A stretch of 64,000 bases of DNA, taken from contig NZ_JAOTPO010000004.1 in NCBI RefSeq assembly GCF_029028005.1, positions 62,001 to 126,000 of the forward strand, given 5' to 3'. This stretch comes from Alkalihalobacterium chitinilyticum. GTDB lineage: Bacteria > Bacillota > Bacilli > Bacillales > Bacillaceae_F. Both the position numbers and the translations under genes were made by a program. Of the stretch, positions 27,504 to 35,765 are shown one piece after another (position 1 is the stretch's first letter; every line of letters begins with the position of its first letter). A model generated the notes under the pieces. The model made no database searches and was not told the origin of the DNA. It saw only the letters and a list, made by a program, of their open reading frames with translations.

Positions 27504-28475
27504 TTAATTTATTTCTTCCGTACGATCAGTTGCAGGTGGTGGTGTGATCGATAAACTTGAAATCTCTTCACGCCACTCCTTCGTCATGTTTACATCTAAT
27601 GCAGCTAACGAGTATTCTAGCTGTTCAACGTTTCTGGCACCGATTATTGGGGCGGTGACCCCCGGATGTGCCATCACCCATGACACCGCAAGCGTAGCTG
27701 GATGTATTCCTTGTTCGTTCGCGTGGGCAGTAAATCGTTCTGCTACTTCAAAGTTCATTTGCTCACTATAACGTTTGGTATACATCTCTTGTTCGACTAA
27801 CCGACCTTGCTGCGGCTTACTATTCACACCATACTTCCCAGTTAATAATCCGCCACCTAATGGACTGTATGTGATGACGCCCAATTGTTCGGACTGAGCA
27901 AGCGGTAAAATTTCAACTTCGGATTGACGTTTTACGAGATTGTACATCGGTTGAATTAACTCAAACCGTGCCAATTGCTCTTTGGCTGATATACCGAGCG
28001 CCTTCGCGATTTGCCACGCTGCCCAGTTACTAACCGCTGGATAAAGGATCTTTCCTTGAGCTTGAAGATCATCTAATGCACGAAGGGTTTCTTCCATCGG
28101 TGTATCTTCATCAAATTTATGTACAAAGTAAAAATCAAGTCGATCGGTTTTTAACCGTCGTAACGTATTTTCCACTTCCAACATAATATGGCGACGCGAA
28201 AGGCCTCTTGCATTGACATCATTACCCGTTGGAAAATAGACTTTGGAAGCTAGCACAATTTCATCACGACAGTCTTCAATACATTCCCCTAAAATTTCTT
28301 CAGCCACTCCGTTACTGTACATATTGGCACAATCATAAAAATTAATGCCTGCCTCACGTGTGCGCTTAAACATCTTTTTAGACGTTTCTCGATCGGCATT
28401 TCCACCAAAAGACATTGTCCCAAAGCATAAGCTTGACACTTTAATTCCTGTTTTTCCAACTGTACGATACTCCAT
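27504..28475 (-). CDS. Aldo/keto reductase
   Basis: About 323 residues from the ATG at 28475 (GGAGGGG upstream); the open frame extends 33 codons further without a ribosome site. TIM-barrel AKR with N-terminal MEYRTVGKTGIKVSSLCFGTM (in parts), catalytic tyrosine in NFYDCANMYSNG, lysine in VLASKVYF, histidine in YFVHKFD and the NADPH-binding APIIGARN near the C-terminus. Belongs to the Tas/YhdN-like group that reduces aldehydes and ketones. Substrate unknown. Confidence 0.88.
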   Translation of the reverse strand: MEYRTVGKTGIKVSSLCFGTMSFGGNADRETSKKMFKRTREAGINFYDCANMYSNGVAEEILGECIEDCRDEIVLASKVYFPTGNDVNARGLSRRHIMLEVENTLRRLKTDRLDFYFVHKFDEDTPMEETLRALDDLQAQGKILYPAVSNWAAWQIAKALGISAKEQLARFELIQPMYNLVKRQSEVEILPLAQSEQLGVITYSPLGGGLLTGKYGVNSKPQQGRLVEQEMYTKRYSEQMNFEVAERFTAHANEQGIHPATLAVSWVMAHPGVTAPIIGARNVEQLEYSLAALDVNMTKEWREEISSLSITPPPATDRTEEIN

Positions 28476-28570
28476 CGTTACCCCTCCATTGAATTCATTT
28501 CGTAATGCATTACTTAAGTATCCCTGACTTTCTTTTATAACTATTGAGTTAAGTATGATTTCTGTAAAAT

Positions 28571-29134
28571 TCAATCGATATCCTTTAATAACAATTCCAA
28601 CTCATACTTCAAGTTGCTTCTCGTTTCCAGGTCCACATCACCCGTCACTTCTTCGACTGGGTATTTTTCCTGTGAAACGATCGAGTGTTTTAACCGTAAA
28701 AATGTACTTAACGTAAAATCACAGTCATCCCAATCGGTACGATAACCGACGATTCCTTGTCTCTTAATCAATAAATCTACTTCTTTAATCACGCATTTTA
28801 AAAACTCGTCATAGCAACATTCTGTATCCATCCATATTTCAGCCTTATTTTTAAAGCTTAAATCATCATAGTATTCTACTTTTACAGACAATACGCGCTT
28901 CTCTTTTAATTCAAAGGTCCAGACAATCCCATCTGGTTCACCGTCCCATTGACAGTTGCTGATGTTCTTTACGTCTCTTTTAGGGACACAATCTGAGTTT
29001 AACTCCATTAATGCGACTAAAAAATCATCCAAACAGTTGGTGATATAACTCGCGGTAAACTCTAGTTTTTGCGAATTCAGTTCCAAGGTACACGTCGCCC
29101 AGCCAGTCCCGCTTACTATATAATTAAAATTCAT
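28571..29134 (-). CDS. Uncharacterised cytoplasmic protein
   Basis: 187 residues from the ATG at 29134, which has GAAGGTGAAGG directly upstream; an ATG five codons earlier lacks a ribosome site. Alternating beta strands and acidic helices, no membrane segment, no motif I recognise. Its layout (a Y/W-rich beta sheet with IVWTFELKEKRVLSVKVEYYDD) recalls small immunity-type or hypothetical proteins common in Bacillus, but no assignment is justified. Convergence with other genes is absent; it reads into the aldo/keto reductase gene. Confidence 0.6.
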   Translation of the reverse strand: MNFNYIVSGTGWATCTLELNSQKLEFTASYITNCLDDFLVALMELNSDCVPKRDVKNISNCQWDGEPDGIVWTFELKEKRVLSVKVEYYDDLSFKNKAEIWMDTECCYDEFLKCVIKEVDLLIKRQGIVGYRTDWDDCDFTLSTFLRLKHSIVSQEKYPVEEVTGDVDLETRSNLKYELELLLKDID

Positions 29135-29296
29135 ATCCTTCACCTTCATATCAAATATAAAATACTAGAGTACTCTATTCGTAGTTGCTGCCATTTTCTG
29201 TTTTACCTCTAGGGGTTTCCTTTATTAAGTTCGATTTGAGTTCCTGTTTTTCCTTCGTCTAATTAAAGTTGAAACTATTACAATTTCTTCACAATA

Positions 29297-29338
29297 GAAA
29301 AAGGAGCTGCTTTACCAACAACTCCTTTGCTATATTAG
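29297..29338 (-). terminator. Terminator of the DUF3953-type gene
   Basis: AAAGGAG / CTCCTTT stem flanked by T5 on the minus strand, starting directly after the stop codon. Confidence 0.7.
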
Positions 29339-29340
29339 CT

Positions 29341-29577
29341 TTAACTCAGTAAAAACCCTTGTATAGAAACTAATAGAACAAATAAAGATACCCCGATGCT
29401 CATATATCCCCAAAACGCTTTTCTATCTCTTTGTAGTTCAAGGATTCCTGTCAACATAATCGCTATTGATAAAAACAATAATAAATAAGGTGAAGTCGCC
29501 ATGTTTCCTGTGATCATACTAAATAGCGCTAATCCTGTTACGATTATAGATGAGACCAATCTTAGTTTCTTTAGCAT
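29341..29577 (-). CDS. Small membrane protein, YczI/DUF3953-like
   Basis: 78 residues, two to three membrane segments (about 8-27, 29-46, 57-76) with the short charged loop LELQRDRKAFWGY between the last two, as in the DUF3953 (YczI) family of Bacillus. Function unknown. Ribosome site GGCAGGAGG before ATG. Confidence 0.7.
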   Translation of the reverse strand: MLKKLRLVSSIIVTGLALFSMITGNMATSPYLLLFLSIAIMLTGILELQRDRKAFWGYMSIGVSLFVLLVSIQGFLLS

Positions 29578-29931
29578 ACTCTACCTCCTGCCACTAGTTC
29601 GTTACACCTTTTAAGTCCATTTAATAGATATATATTGGTATGAAATAAGGTTTATGACAGATACGAGATTAAGCAGTTCCTTCTCAATCTCAATTTTATT
29701 AACTGAATTTTATACAGTACATTTACCCTACTCTCTCTTACAGTCACTATTAGGATTTTTAGGTAGGTTGATGTAGTTGGATTTTTCGAAACACTAAATA
29801 TCTACTAGTAAGTTAAAATACTATTTTCTCATTTTTCAAAAAACGATTTATTTCTAAAGGGAAACTATTTCGCGACACGAATATACCTCTAGCAAGTTTT
29901 TAAAAAATTTATAAACTTATGGAGGTCATTT
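29578..29931. other. Intergenic region before the subtilisin gene
   Basis: About 350 bases, AT-rich, no gene. Only the ribosome site TATGGAGG just before the protease start is clear. No confident promoter or operator. Confidence 0.5.
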
Positions 29932-31176
29932 ATGAAGAAATGGTTAGCTGGATTATCATTAGCAGGTTTACTTGCACTTGGAGGCTCAGGGGCAATGGCA
30001 GCGGAAAAAACGGACTATATCGTCACGTTCTCGGGTCAATCCATTCCTCAAAGTCTTATCACAGAAATGAAAGGTTTAGGGGCCGAGATCATTCAGGAAG
30101 TACCGCAAATCGGTGTTGTCAATGTAAGTTCTTCAAACCCTGACTTTAAAGCATGGGCGGAAAGTCAATCTGGCATAGCAGCTGTATCAGAGGATGTTGA
30201 AATTCGTTCTCCTGAAACAGAATTTGAATTTGCCTACCGTTTTGACGAAGGTTTACGTGTGGACACAGATGGTCCTGATTTGTATGAAGAATATCAGTGG
30301 GATATTAAACGAGTTACAAACAACGGAGCATCTTGGGACATTCAGCCCGGGAATCATGATGTTTTAGTAGCAATCATTGACAGTGGTGTGGATACGACAC
30401 ATCCTGATTTACAAAGAAACCTATTATATGCAAAATCATTTGTTCCAGGCACTGCTGATGATTCTTTTAGAGGAAATCATGGTACACATGTTGCCGGTAC
30501 GATTGGAGCTAACGGTAGAGTCATGGGAGTAGGTCCTGAATTAGGAATTGCATCCTACCGCGTTTCAAGCTGGACAAGTATTTTAGCTGGTATCACAGCC
30601 GCTGCTGATGATGGGGTCGATGTGGCCAACTTAAGCTTAGGTACGTACAGTTTTATGAACGATGAACAACAAAGAACGCTTCACTTATCCGCATCTCGCG
30701 CGGTTAGATATGCACAAAACAAAGGCATGTTTATTGTTGGTGCAAACGGAAACAACGCAATTGACTTAGGCAAGAAAATGCATACGGTTCCTGGAGAAGG
30801 AGCACAGTGGTCAGGCCCGTTACATGACACATTCTCGGATATCCCTTGGGTCATCAGTGTTTCTTCGTCTACAATTAACGACACTCTAGCAAATTACTCC
30901 AATTATGGTAATGTTGACCTTGCTGGTCCAGGTGGAGATGCCGCCGCACGTACATTATCAACAATTTCAGGTGGATACGGATATATGATCGGTACAAGTA
31001 TGGCTGCTCCAAAAGTAGCTGCTGCGATCGGAGTTGTGAAAGCACAAAACCCTGATATGAAACCAGCTCAAATTAGAGCTTTACTTCAGCAAACAGCGGA
31101 CGGTGGGAGCAAAGGAACAAGCCGTCAACATTTTGGACATGGGATTGTGAATGTTTATAATGCGTTACAAAGATAA
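29932..31176 (+). CDS. Secreted subtilisin-like serine protease (S8)
   Basis: 414 residues. Signal peptide about 1-23 (AMA-AE cleavage likely), inhibitor I9 propeptide about 27-92, S8 catalytic domain about 125-405 with Asp150 (AIIDSGVD), His186 (HGTHVAG) and Ser356 (GTSMAAPK); the oxyanion asparagine lies in GANGNN near 274. The segment GRVMGVGPELGIASYRV resembles lantibiotic leader-peptidase-type subtilases, but there is no lantibiotic locus nearby, so a general exoprotease is likely. Monocistronic, with its own terminator. Confidence 0.93.
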   Translation: MKKWLAGLSLAGLLALGGSGAMAAEKTDYIVTFSGQSIPQSLITEMKGLGAEIIQEVPQIGVVNVSSSNPDFKAWAESQSGIAAVSEDVEIRSPETEFEFAYRFDEGLRVDTDGPDLYEEYQWDIKRVTNNGASWDIQPGNHDVLVAIIDSGVDTTHPDLQRNLLYAKSFVPGTADDSFRGNHGTHVAGTIGANGRVMGVGPELGIASYRVSSWTSILAGITAAADDGVDVANLSLGTYSFMNDEQQRTLHLSASRAVRYAQNKGMFIVGANGNNAIDLGKKMHTVPGEGAQWSGPLHDTFSDIPWVISVSSSTINDTLANYSNYGNVDLAGPGGDAAARTLSTISGGYGYMIGTSMAAPKVAAAIGVVKAQNPDMKPAQIRALLQQTADGGSKGTSRQHFGHGIVNVYNALQR

Positions 31177-31181
31177 ATAAT

Positions 31182-31231
31182 AAAAAGAGGCTCCCCTTTG
31201 ACGATTGGATCGTGATGAGGCAGCCTTTTTT
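31182..31231 (+). terminator. Terminator of the subtilisin gene
   Basis: AAAAAGAGGCT / AGCCTTTTTT, with a longer loop that includes a second small hairpin. Confidence 0.7.
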
Positions 31232-31342
31232 ATAGCTTTTAGGGAATTAATTTTCATTACTTGCACTAACATCCTGCTACTAAACTAACTAACAAGACTA
31301 CGAGGCGTCGGATCAAGTTTACAATGTCCAACAAGAATTAAC

Positions 31343-31567
31343 TTAATACAATGGATATGTAATTATCCCCATAATTACCGCAGATACCAAAACTCCAAAA
31401 CTAATCGATAGAAAAGCGACTCGAAATGGAATAAAAAACAAGATTGCAGCTAAGCATGCACTATACGCCCCTGTCGTCGGAAACGGAACCGCTGTAAATA
31501 ACACTAATCCAAAAGCTCCGTACTTTTCTAATTTACGACTTTTGCTCATCGTCCTCTGATATAACCA
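31343..31567 (-). pseudogene. C-terminal part of split small multidrug export protein
   Basis: The frame begins at the transposon edge (WLYQRT then MSKSRKLEKYGAFGLVLFTAVPFPTTGAYSACLAA in parts) and ends in a membrane segment at residue 68 after that ATG. It carries the conserved KxEKYGxxGL and P-P-TGAY motifs of the small multidrug export family (COG2426). Its N-terminal half lies at 33310-33579. Joining the two gives a continuous 164-residue protein. Confidence 0.9.
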
Positions 31568-31728
31568 ATGATGAATACTCCCACCACTTAATTTCTACGA
31601 AATTTGAAGTGGGGGTTTCTGAGGTATCGACTTTGGAAATGACGATTAACCATCAGTGGAGTTGACACATTGGTGTGCTAAAAACACCCAACCCCGCTAT
31701 CCCATTGGTCTTGCCTTTGGGATTACTT
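31568..31728 (-). ncRNA. Predicted omega-RNA (TnpB guide RNA) 3' region
   Basis: Downstream of tnpB on the same strand lies a structured segment ending in the hairpin AACCCCCACTTC...AAGTGGTGGGAG (about 31577-31617), as in the RNA guides of TnpB. Host bases immediately beyond the element (TGGTTATATCAGAGGACG on the minus strand) would form the guide. The 5' extent cannot be set by eye. Confidence 0.55.
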
Positions 31729-33186
31729 TTATTTGAGTAGGAATGATGTCGGTTGCAGTAAGCATTTAAAGTCTGAAAAAGGTTCTTCAAATGCATGTTT
31801 GAATACCTTCCTCATGATGTTGGCTGCTCCGTTTACATCAGCATTGATAAGAATTCCGTTCTTCGAACGGTAAAGACCACGACTAATACGCTTACCAGAA
31901 AATGATTTTTTCAAACCACATTCACCATAAACGGGAATATCATCGTTATCTAGGAAACTCGCTTTTGAAGTATAAGACTCTTCATTAACATGGACTTTAA
32001 TTCCATGTCTCTCTGTCTTGTATTTAATCATCTGGATTAAAAGGCTGTGCGGAATGGTTGTAAATGCTTGATTATTTCTTTTCCCCATATTGGAGCATTG
32101 CTTCCACTCTTTGTTGTGACCGATGATGATGGTATCAATATCATCTTCTAGAGCGATTTTCTCAATATGATGACTGGCTTTATGAAACAAGTCTTTGATT
32201 TTGTTAAAACGCTTATTGTTAATTCTTTCTAAACGCTTGGAGGTAAAAGGACCCTCTTTTTCATTTTTTCCATGACGAAGAATACCCGTGAAATGGGCTT
32301 TCAATTGATTATACCGTTGATTGACAGATTTAATATTTTTGCCCTTCACTAATACAGTCTTACCTGTGTTTGTGACGATGGTTGCAAGATTATCATTTCC
32401 TAAGTCAATCGACATATAACGTTTCTTGGAAACTTTCATTTCTTGTTCCGAAGGAACACTAAAAATTAACTCAACAACATAATGTCCGTACCTTGGGTTC
32501 ACACGAACTTGTTTGAGTTTTCCTTCGGAGTAACCCAATTTTCCGATATTCAAACGGTCTTTTGTTTTGGGAAACTTCAAGTACTTATCATCTTTAATCA
32601 CACAATCTTGATTGGAAAAAGATACTTCTTTTTCTGTAGCACGACTATACCCTGGAATTTTGGGTCTTGCTTTGAACTTATTCTGATTGGATTTGTATTC
32701 TCGTAAACTACCATAAAACGATTTCCAGTTCTGGAATACTGTTTTCATGACTCCTTGACTTGATTGAGCAGGGAGAGAGCGATAGTCGTTTTGTGCTAAA
32801 ACCTTAAACAAAGCATCCAAAAAGTTGTAATCTACGTACGGTTTCTTTTTTGACGGCAACTCAAATAAATTACATTGGATGTCTTTTTGTGTATCTTTCT
32901 CTTTCTGCATTTCTTTTTTCATTTTTTTAAAACAAGAAATGGTCTGAACTTCGTTCATTTTATCTATGTTTTGATACACCATTTCTAAAACTTCTTTCTG
33001 GAGGGGCTGTAGCTCTTTACTTGAATAAAGACCCGTGTAAATTTGACGAATAAAAAAGTTAGTTGTATTGTGCATATTTTTTGCGTTTTGACACATCTCT
33101 TGAAAGTAAGAATACATACGATGACCCTTTTTCACCCATATTTGCATTGTTTTATAGTTTTCCATTTCAATTTCACCTCCGAACAT
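31729..33186 (-). CDS. tnpB: TnpB RNA-guided nuclease (IS605/IS1341 type)
   Basis: 485 residues. RuvC-I aspartate in MSIDLGNDNLATIV, RuvC-III aspartate in INADVNGAANI near the C-terminus, and in between IALEDDIDTIIIGHNKEWKQ. In the usual RuvC-II place (IVIEDL in ISDra2-type TnpB) this group has IIIGHN, with a glutamate displaced in HNKEWKQ, a rearrangement known in some TnpB and Fanzor proteins. The zinc-ribbon cysteines are mostly lost (only ECGLKK remains). TnpB cuts DNA next to a short transposon-adjacent motif and helps the element persist. Start follows GGAGGTGAAATTGAA. Confidence 0.92.
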   Translation of the reverse strand: MFGGEIEMENYKTMQIWVKKGHRMYSYFQEMCQNAKNMHNTTNFFIRQIYTGLYSSKELQPLQKEVLEMVYQNIDKMNEVQTISCFKKMKKEMQKEKDTQKDIQCNLFELPSKKKPYVDYNFLDALFKVLAQNDYRSLPAQSSQGVMKTVFQNWKSFYGSLREYKSNQNKFKARPKIPGYSRATEKEVSFSNQDCVIKDDKYLKFPKTKDRLNIGKLGYSEGKLKQVRVNPRYGHYVVELIFSVPSEQEMKVSKKRYMSIDLGNDNLATIVTNTGKTVLVKGKNIKSVNQRYNQLKAHFTGILRHGKNEKEGPFTSKRLERINNKRFNKIKDLFHKASHHIEKIALEDDIDTIIIGHNKEWKQCSNMGKRNNQAFTTIPHSLLIQMIKYKTERHGIKVHVNEESYTSKASFLDNDDIPVYGECGLKKSFSGKRISRGLYRSKNGILINADVNGAANIMRKVFKHAFEEPFSDFKCLLQPTSFLLK

Positions 33187-33309
33187 ATGTTTCTATATTT
33201 ATTTTACCAAAAAAGGTGAGAAATTCCTAGTGATGACACTCAAAACCGCCAAGAGGACTCCCACCTGAAATTCTAACGAATTTTTGAGGAAGGAGTCCTC
33301 TTGGCTGAA

Positions 33310-33579
33310 ATGATAGAAACGATCGTAGAAGTTGAACCTGACTAACCACTTACTTATCGGGCGGAACAGTAATAAAATCGGTGCAATCGGAAGCAGATTT
33401 CCTAATATACTGTATACGAGCGCTGATTGAAATGATAAGTCTAAGAATGCTCCTGCCGGTAACCCACCCCGTAATTCGATAATCGGCAATGCTGAAATGA
33501 TAACAATAATAGCTTCTGGTGGTAAAAAACTTAAATGTTCAATGAGTCCCTCTTGTATCGTTTTCTTAAAATTATCCAC
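33310..33579 (-). pseudogene. N-terminal part of split small multidrug export protein
   Basis: Codons 1-90 of a COG2426 small multidrug export protein: LPIIELRGGLPAGAFL and GNLLPIAPILLLFRPISKWL with two membrane segments. The frame then runs into transposon DNA (adding FSQEDSFLKN...) and stops at 33199. GTG start with GGAGG upstream. Together with 31343-31567 it was an intact gene before the TnpB element entered. Confidence 0.9.
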
Positions 33580-33861
33580 TCGAACAAATTTCCTCCATAA
33601 TTGTTAAAATTTCCACTTTTATTCATCTTATCATATCTTCCTTTTGAATTGGACTTACTCCTGTTTGATTTTTTCACCTTCCACTTCCATTACAATATTT
33701 TCCTATCTCCCCTACTAATCTTGTATAATAGCAAGATGGTTAATAACAACATATCGTTTTTACATAAATATCTACTTTTTAAAGAAAAACATTATTTTGT
33801 TGAAACTTCCTCCCTCACTTATGTATCTAACAAATAGAACATCACGAAAGGAGCACGATTC

Positions 33862-34401
33862 GTGGAGCAAATAAAGATCGTCAAAAAAGCGAAAAAAGGC
33901 GATGTGGACTCATTCGAGCAACTCATCCTTATTCATAAATTAACGATGTATCGTGTAGCAAAAACGATACTTTCACGAGATGAAGATTGTGCCGATGCGA
34001 TGCAAGAAGCGATATTAAAAGCCTTCCAAAGCATCCATACGTTGCGAGAACCTGCTTACTTTAAATCCTGGTTGATCCGCATTTTAATGAATGAATCTCA
34101 TCAACTGCACAGACAAAGAAGAAACCTTACGACCTATGACCATTTTGTTGAGCCCTTTTCCGAAGATAAAGGTTACGAAAAGATTGAAATCCAGGAAATG
34201 CTCGACACTCTTCCAAGTGAACAGAGTCAACTTTTAAAACTGTTTCATATTGAAGATCTTTCAATTCAGGAAATCTCTCAAATCTATGAAACACCTGAAA
34301 ATACGATTAAAACTAAATTACGCAGGGCGCGGGAAAAAGTCCGTCAACACCTAGTAAAACATGAGGAGGGTTTAACATGGAAAAATGGGAACAGCAACTA
34401 A
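33862..34401 (+). CDS. ECF-type RNA polymerase sigma factor
   Basis: 179 residues with sigma region 2 (about 15-85, DAMQEAILKAFQSI, W in FKSWLIRI) and region 4 (about 115-170, IQEISQIYETPENTIKTKLRRAREKV in parts). Matches SigV/SigW-like ECF factors, which direct polymerase to stress promoters. GTG start with AAAGGAGC. The next gene overlaps by 25 bases and encodes a membrane protein expected to be its anti-sigma factor. Confidence 0.9.
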   Translation: MEQIKIVKKAKKGDVDSFEQLILIHKLTMYRVAKTILSRDEDCADAMQEAILKAFQSIHTLREPAYFKSWLIRILMNESHQLHRQRRNLTTYDHFVEPFSEDKGYEKIEIQEMLDTLPSEQSQLLKLFHIEDLSIQEISQIYETPENTIKTKLRRAREKVRQHLVKHEEGLTWKNGNSN

Positions 34402-35678
34402 AAAATGACGTGAATACCTCCCTGCCAACTGAAGTCGATCAACGTATTTCAGCAACCTTGCAACAACTGCCACGAAAAAAACAACGCCCTAAATTCATCT
34501 TCGGTTTAACGGCAGCAGTAATAGCCTTAATTGTGACAACGAGTTTACCATTTTTATCTCCAACGATTGCCGAGACCATGAAAAAGCTCCCTGTTGTTGG
34601 CTCTGCATTTGAATTTGTTGGTAATATCGGCATGAAAAAAGGCGCTGATGATGGTTTAGCGACCTCTCTAGGTGAGCAAATTGAATTTGATGGCCATCTT
34701 GTTACCTTCACAGAGACACTTTATGATGGCGGTGAGATCCACCTCGGCTATATTCTTGAAATGACAAACCCAGCCCAACCTCCTCAGTTTTTAGGGACAT
34801 TTGACTTACTAATCAACGGAAAACCTTCAGGTGGCTACGGAATGGGTGGTCATGAAGAAGAAATAGAAGAAGGTTTGTATGCTGGGGCTGTAAGTATCAG
34901 GTTAAGTGAAGAAGTACCAGATTCGTTTTTACTTGGCATCCGTCCACATGAAGGGCGTTCATGGTTTGTACAACTACCTGTAGAAAAGCAGGGAGATCAA
35001 AAATCAGTTCTAGTCAATCAAAAAAGAGAAACAGACGGATTAGCAATTGTATATGATAAAGTTACATTCTTCCCTACCTCTACACAATTGACTTTGCGAT
35101 TAATTATGGACGAAGAAGATTTCTTCAATGATCGCTTTATGTTGCTAGATTATCTTGTGACAGATGATCAAGGTCGTGTACTGCAACCATTTAGTGGCGG
35201 TGGTGGTGGCGGGGGACCCGAAAATGGTAAAGTCACTCATACATTTGAACAGTATTTTGAACCACTTGATGTTGTACCGAGCTCGATTACGATTCGTCCG
35301 TACCTTGGTGACTTTAAAGAAACCGTTCCTAAGAGCATCAAGAAAAAATGGATGAACGAGGAACTTATACTTTCCCAAGGAGAAATGGGTGAAATCACTT
35401 TCTTAGATGTTAAAAAAAGTGATGATGTCTTTACATTAACTTACGAGGTGAGCGGATTGGATGCCTATCGTCAAGCCAATGCCATCTGGCTAGAAGACGG
35501 AGACGGAAATCGTTACTACAGTTTAAAACCCGCACTTCGCGTCGACGGAACGACCCATCAATATCAATCTTCCTTTGAAACGACAGTACCGTTAGAGGAG
35601 TTATACTTTACTACAATTAGTTTGAATGCTCCTAACTTCTTGGAAGAGCTAGAGATAAAGATAGAGTTAGACAGATAA
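34377..35678 (+). CDS. DUF4179-type membrane anti-sigma-like protein
   Basis: 433 residues: short cytoplasmic part 1-38, membrane segment about 40-62 (FIFGLTAAVIALIVTTSLPFL), long external DUF4179 domain about 75-250 and a second beta-rich domain to the end. A seven-glycine run lies in the external domain (after LQPFS, near 273). Partner of the overlapping ECF sigma gene, as is usual for DUF4179 proteins that hold the sigma factor at the membrane until a signal outside the cell releases it. Signal unknown. ATG with GAGGAGGG upstream. Confidence 0.82.
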   Translation: MEKWEQQLKNDVNTSLPTEVDQRISATLQQLPRKKQRPKFIFGLTAAVIALIVTTSLPFLSPTIAETMKKLPVVGSAFEFVGNIGMKKGADDGLATSLGEQIEFDGHLVTFTETLYDGGEIHLGYILEMTNPAQPPQFLGTFDLLINGKPSGGYGMGGHEEEIEEGLYAGAVSIRLSEEVPDSFLLGIRPHEGRSWFVQLPVEKQGDQKSVLVNQKRETDGLAIVYDKVTFFPTSTQLTLRLIMDEEDFFNDRFMLLDYLVTDDQGRVLQPFSGGGGGGGPENGKVTHTFEQYFEPLDVVPSSITIRPYLGDFKETVPKSIKKKWMNEELILSQGEMGEITFLDVKKSDDVFTLTYEVSGLDAYRQANAIWLEDGDGNRYYSLKPALRVDGTTHQYQSSFETTVPLEELYFTTISLNAPNFLEELEIKIELDR

Positions 35679-35684
35679 CTATTT

Positions 35685-35734
35685 AAAAAGTATAGAGGAA
35701 CAGGTATCTAACCTCCTTCCTCTATACTTTTTTT
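35685..35734. terminator. Bidirectional terminator between anti-sigma gene and bceB
   Basis: AAAAAGTATAGAGGAA / TTCCTCTATACTTTTT, a perfect 16-bp stem serving two convergent genes. Confidence 0.93.
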
Positions 35735-35765
35735 GTTCCAAACACGGAGTAACCTCTATTCCTTT

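Larger units (their letters stand above)
31568..33309 (-). mobile_element. TnpB-only IS200/IS605-group element (IS1341-like)
   Basis: About 1.74 kb inserted in the multidrug export gene without target duplication, as for this group. Edges are fixed by the host protein: the left flank ends ...FYDRFYH, the right flank resumes WLYQRT; a CAT at both edges leaves 3 bases of ambiguity. Left end carries a 14-bp hairpin (GCCAAGAGGACTCC and its complement). Right end carries the CCCCCACTT...AAGTGGTGGG hairpin typical of the omega-RNA 3' scaffold, ending GAGTATTCAT next to host DNA. There is no tnpA, so it is not autonomous. Confidence 0.88.
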
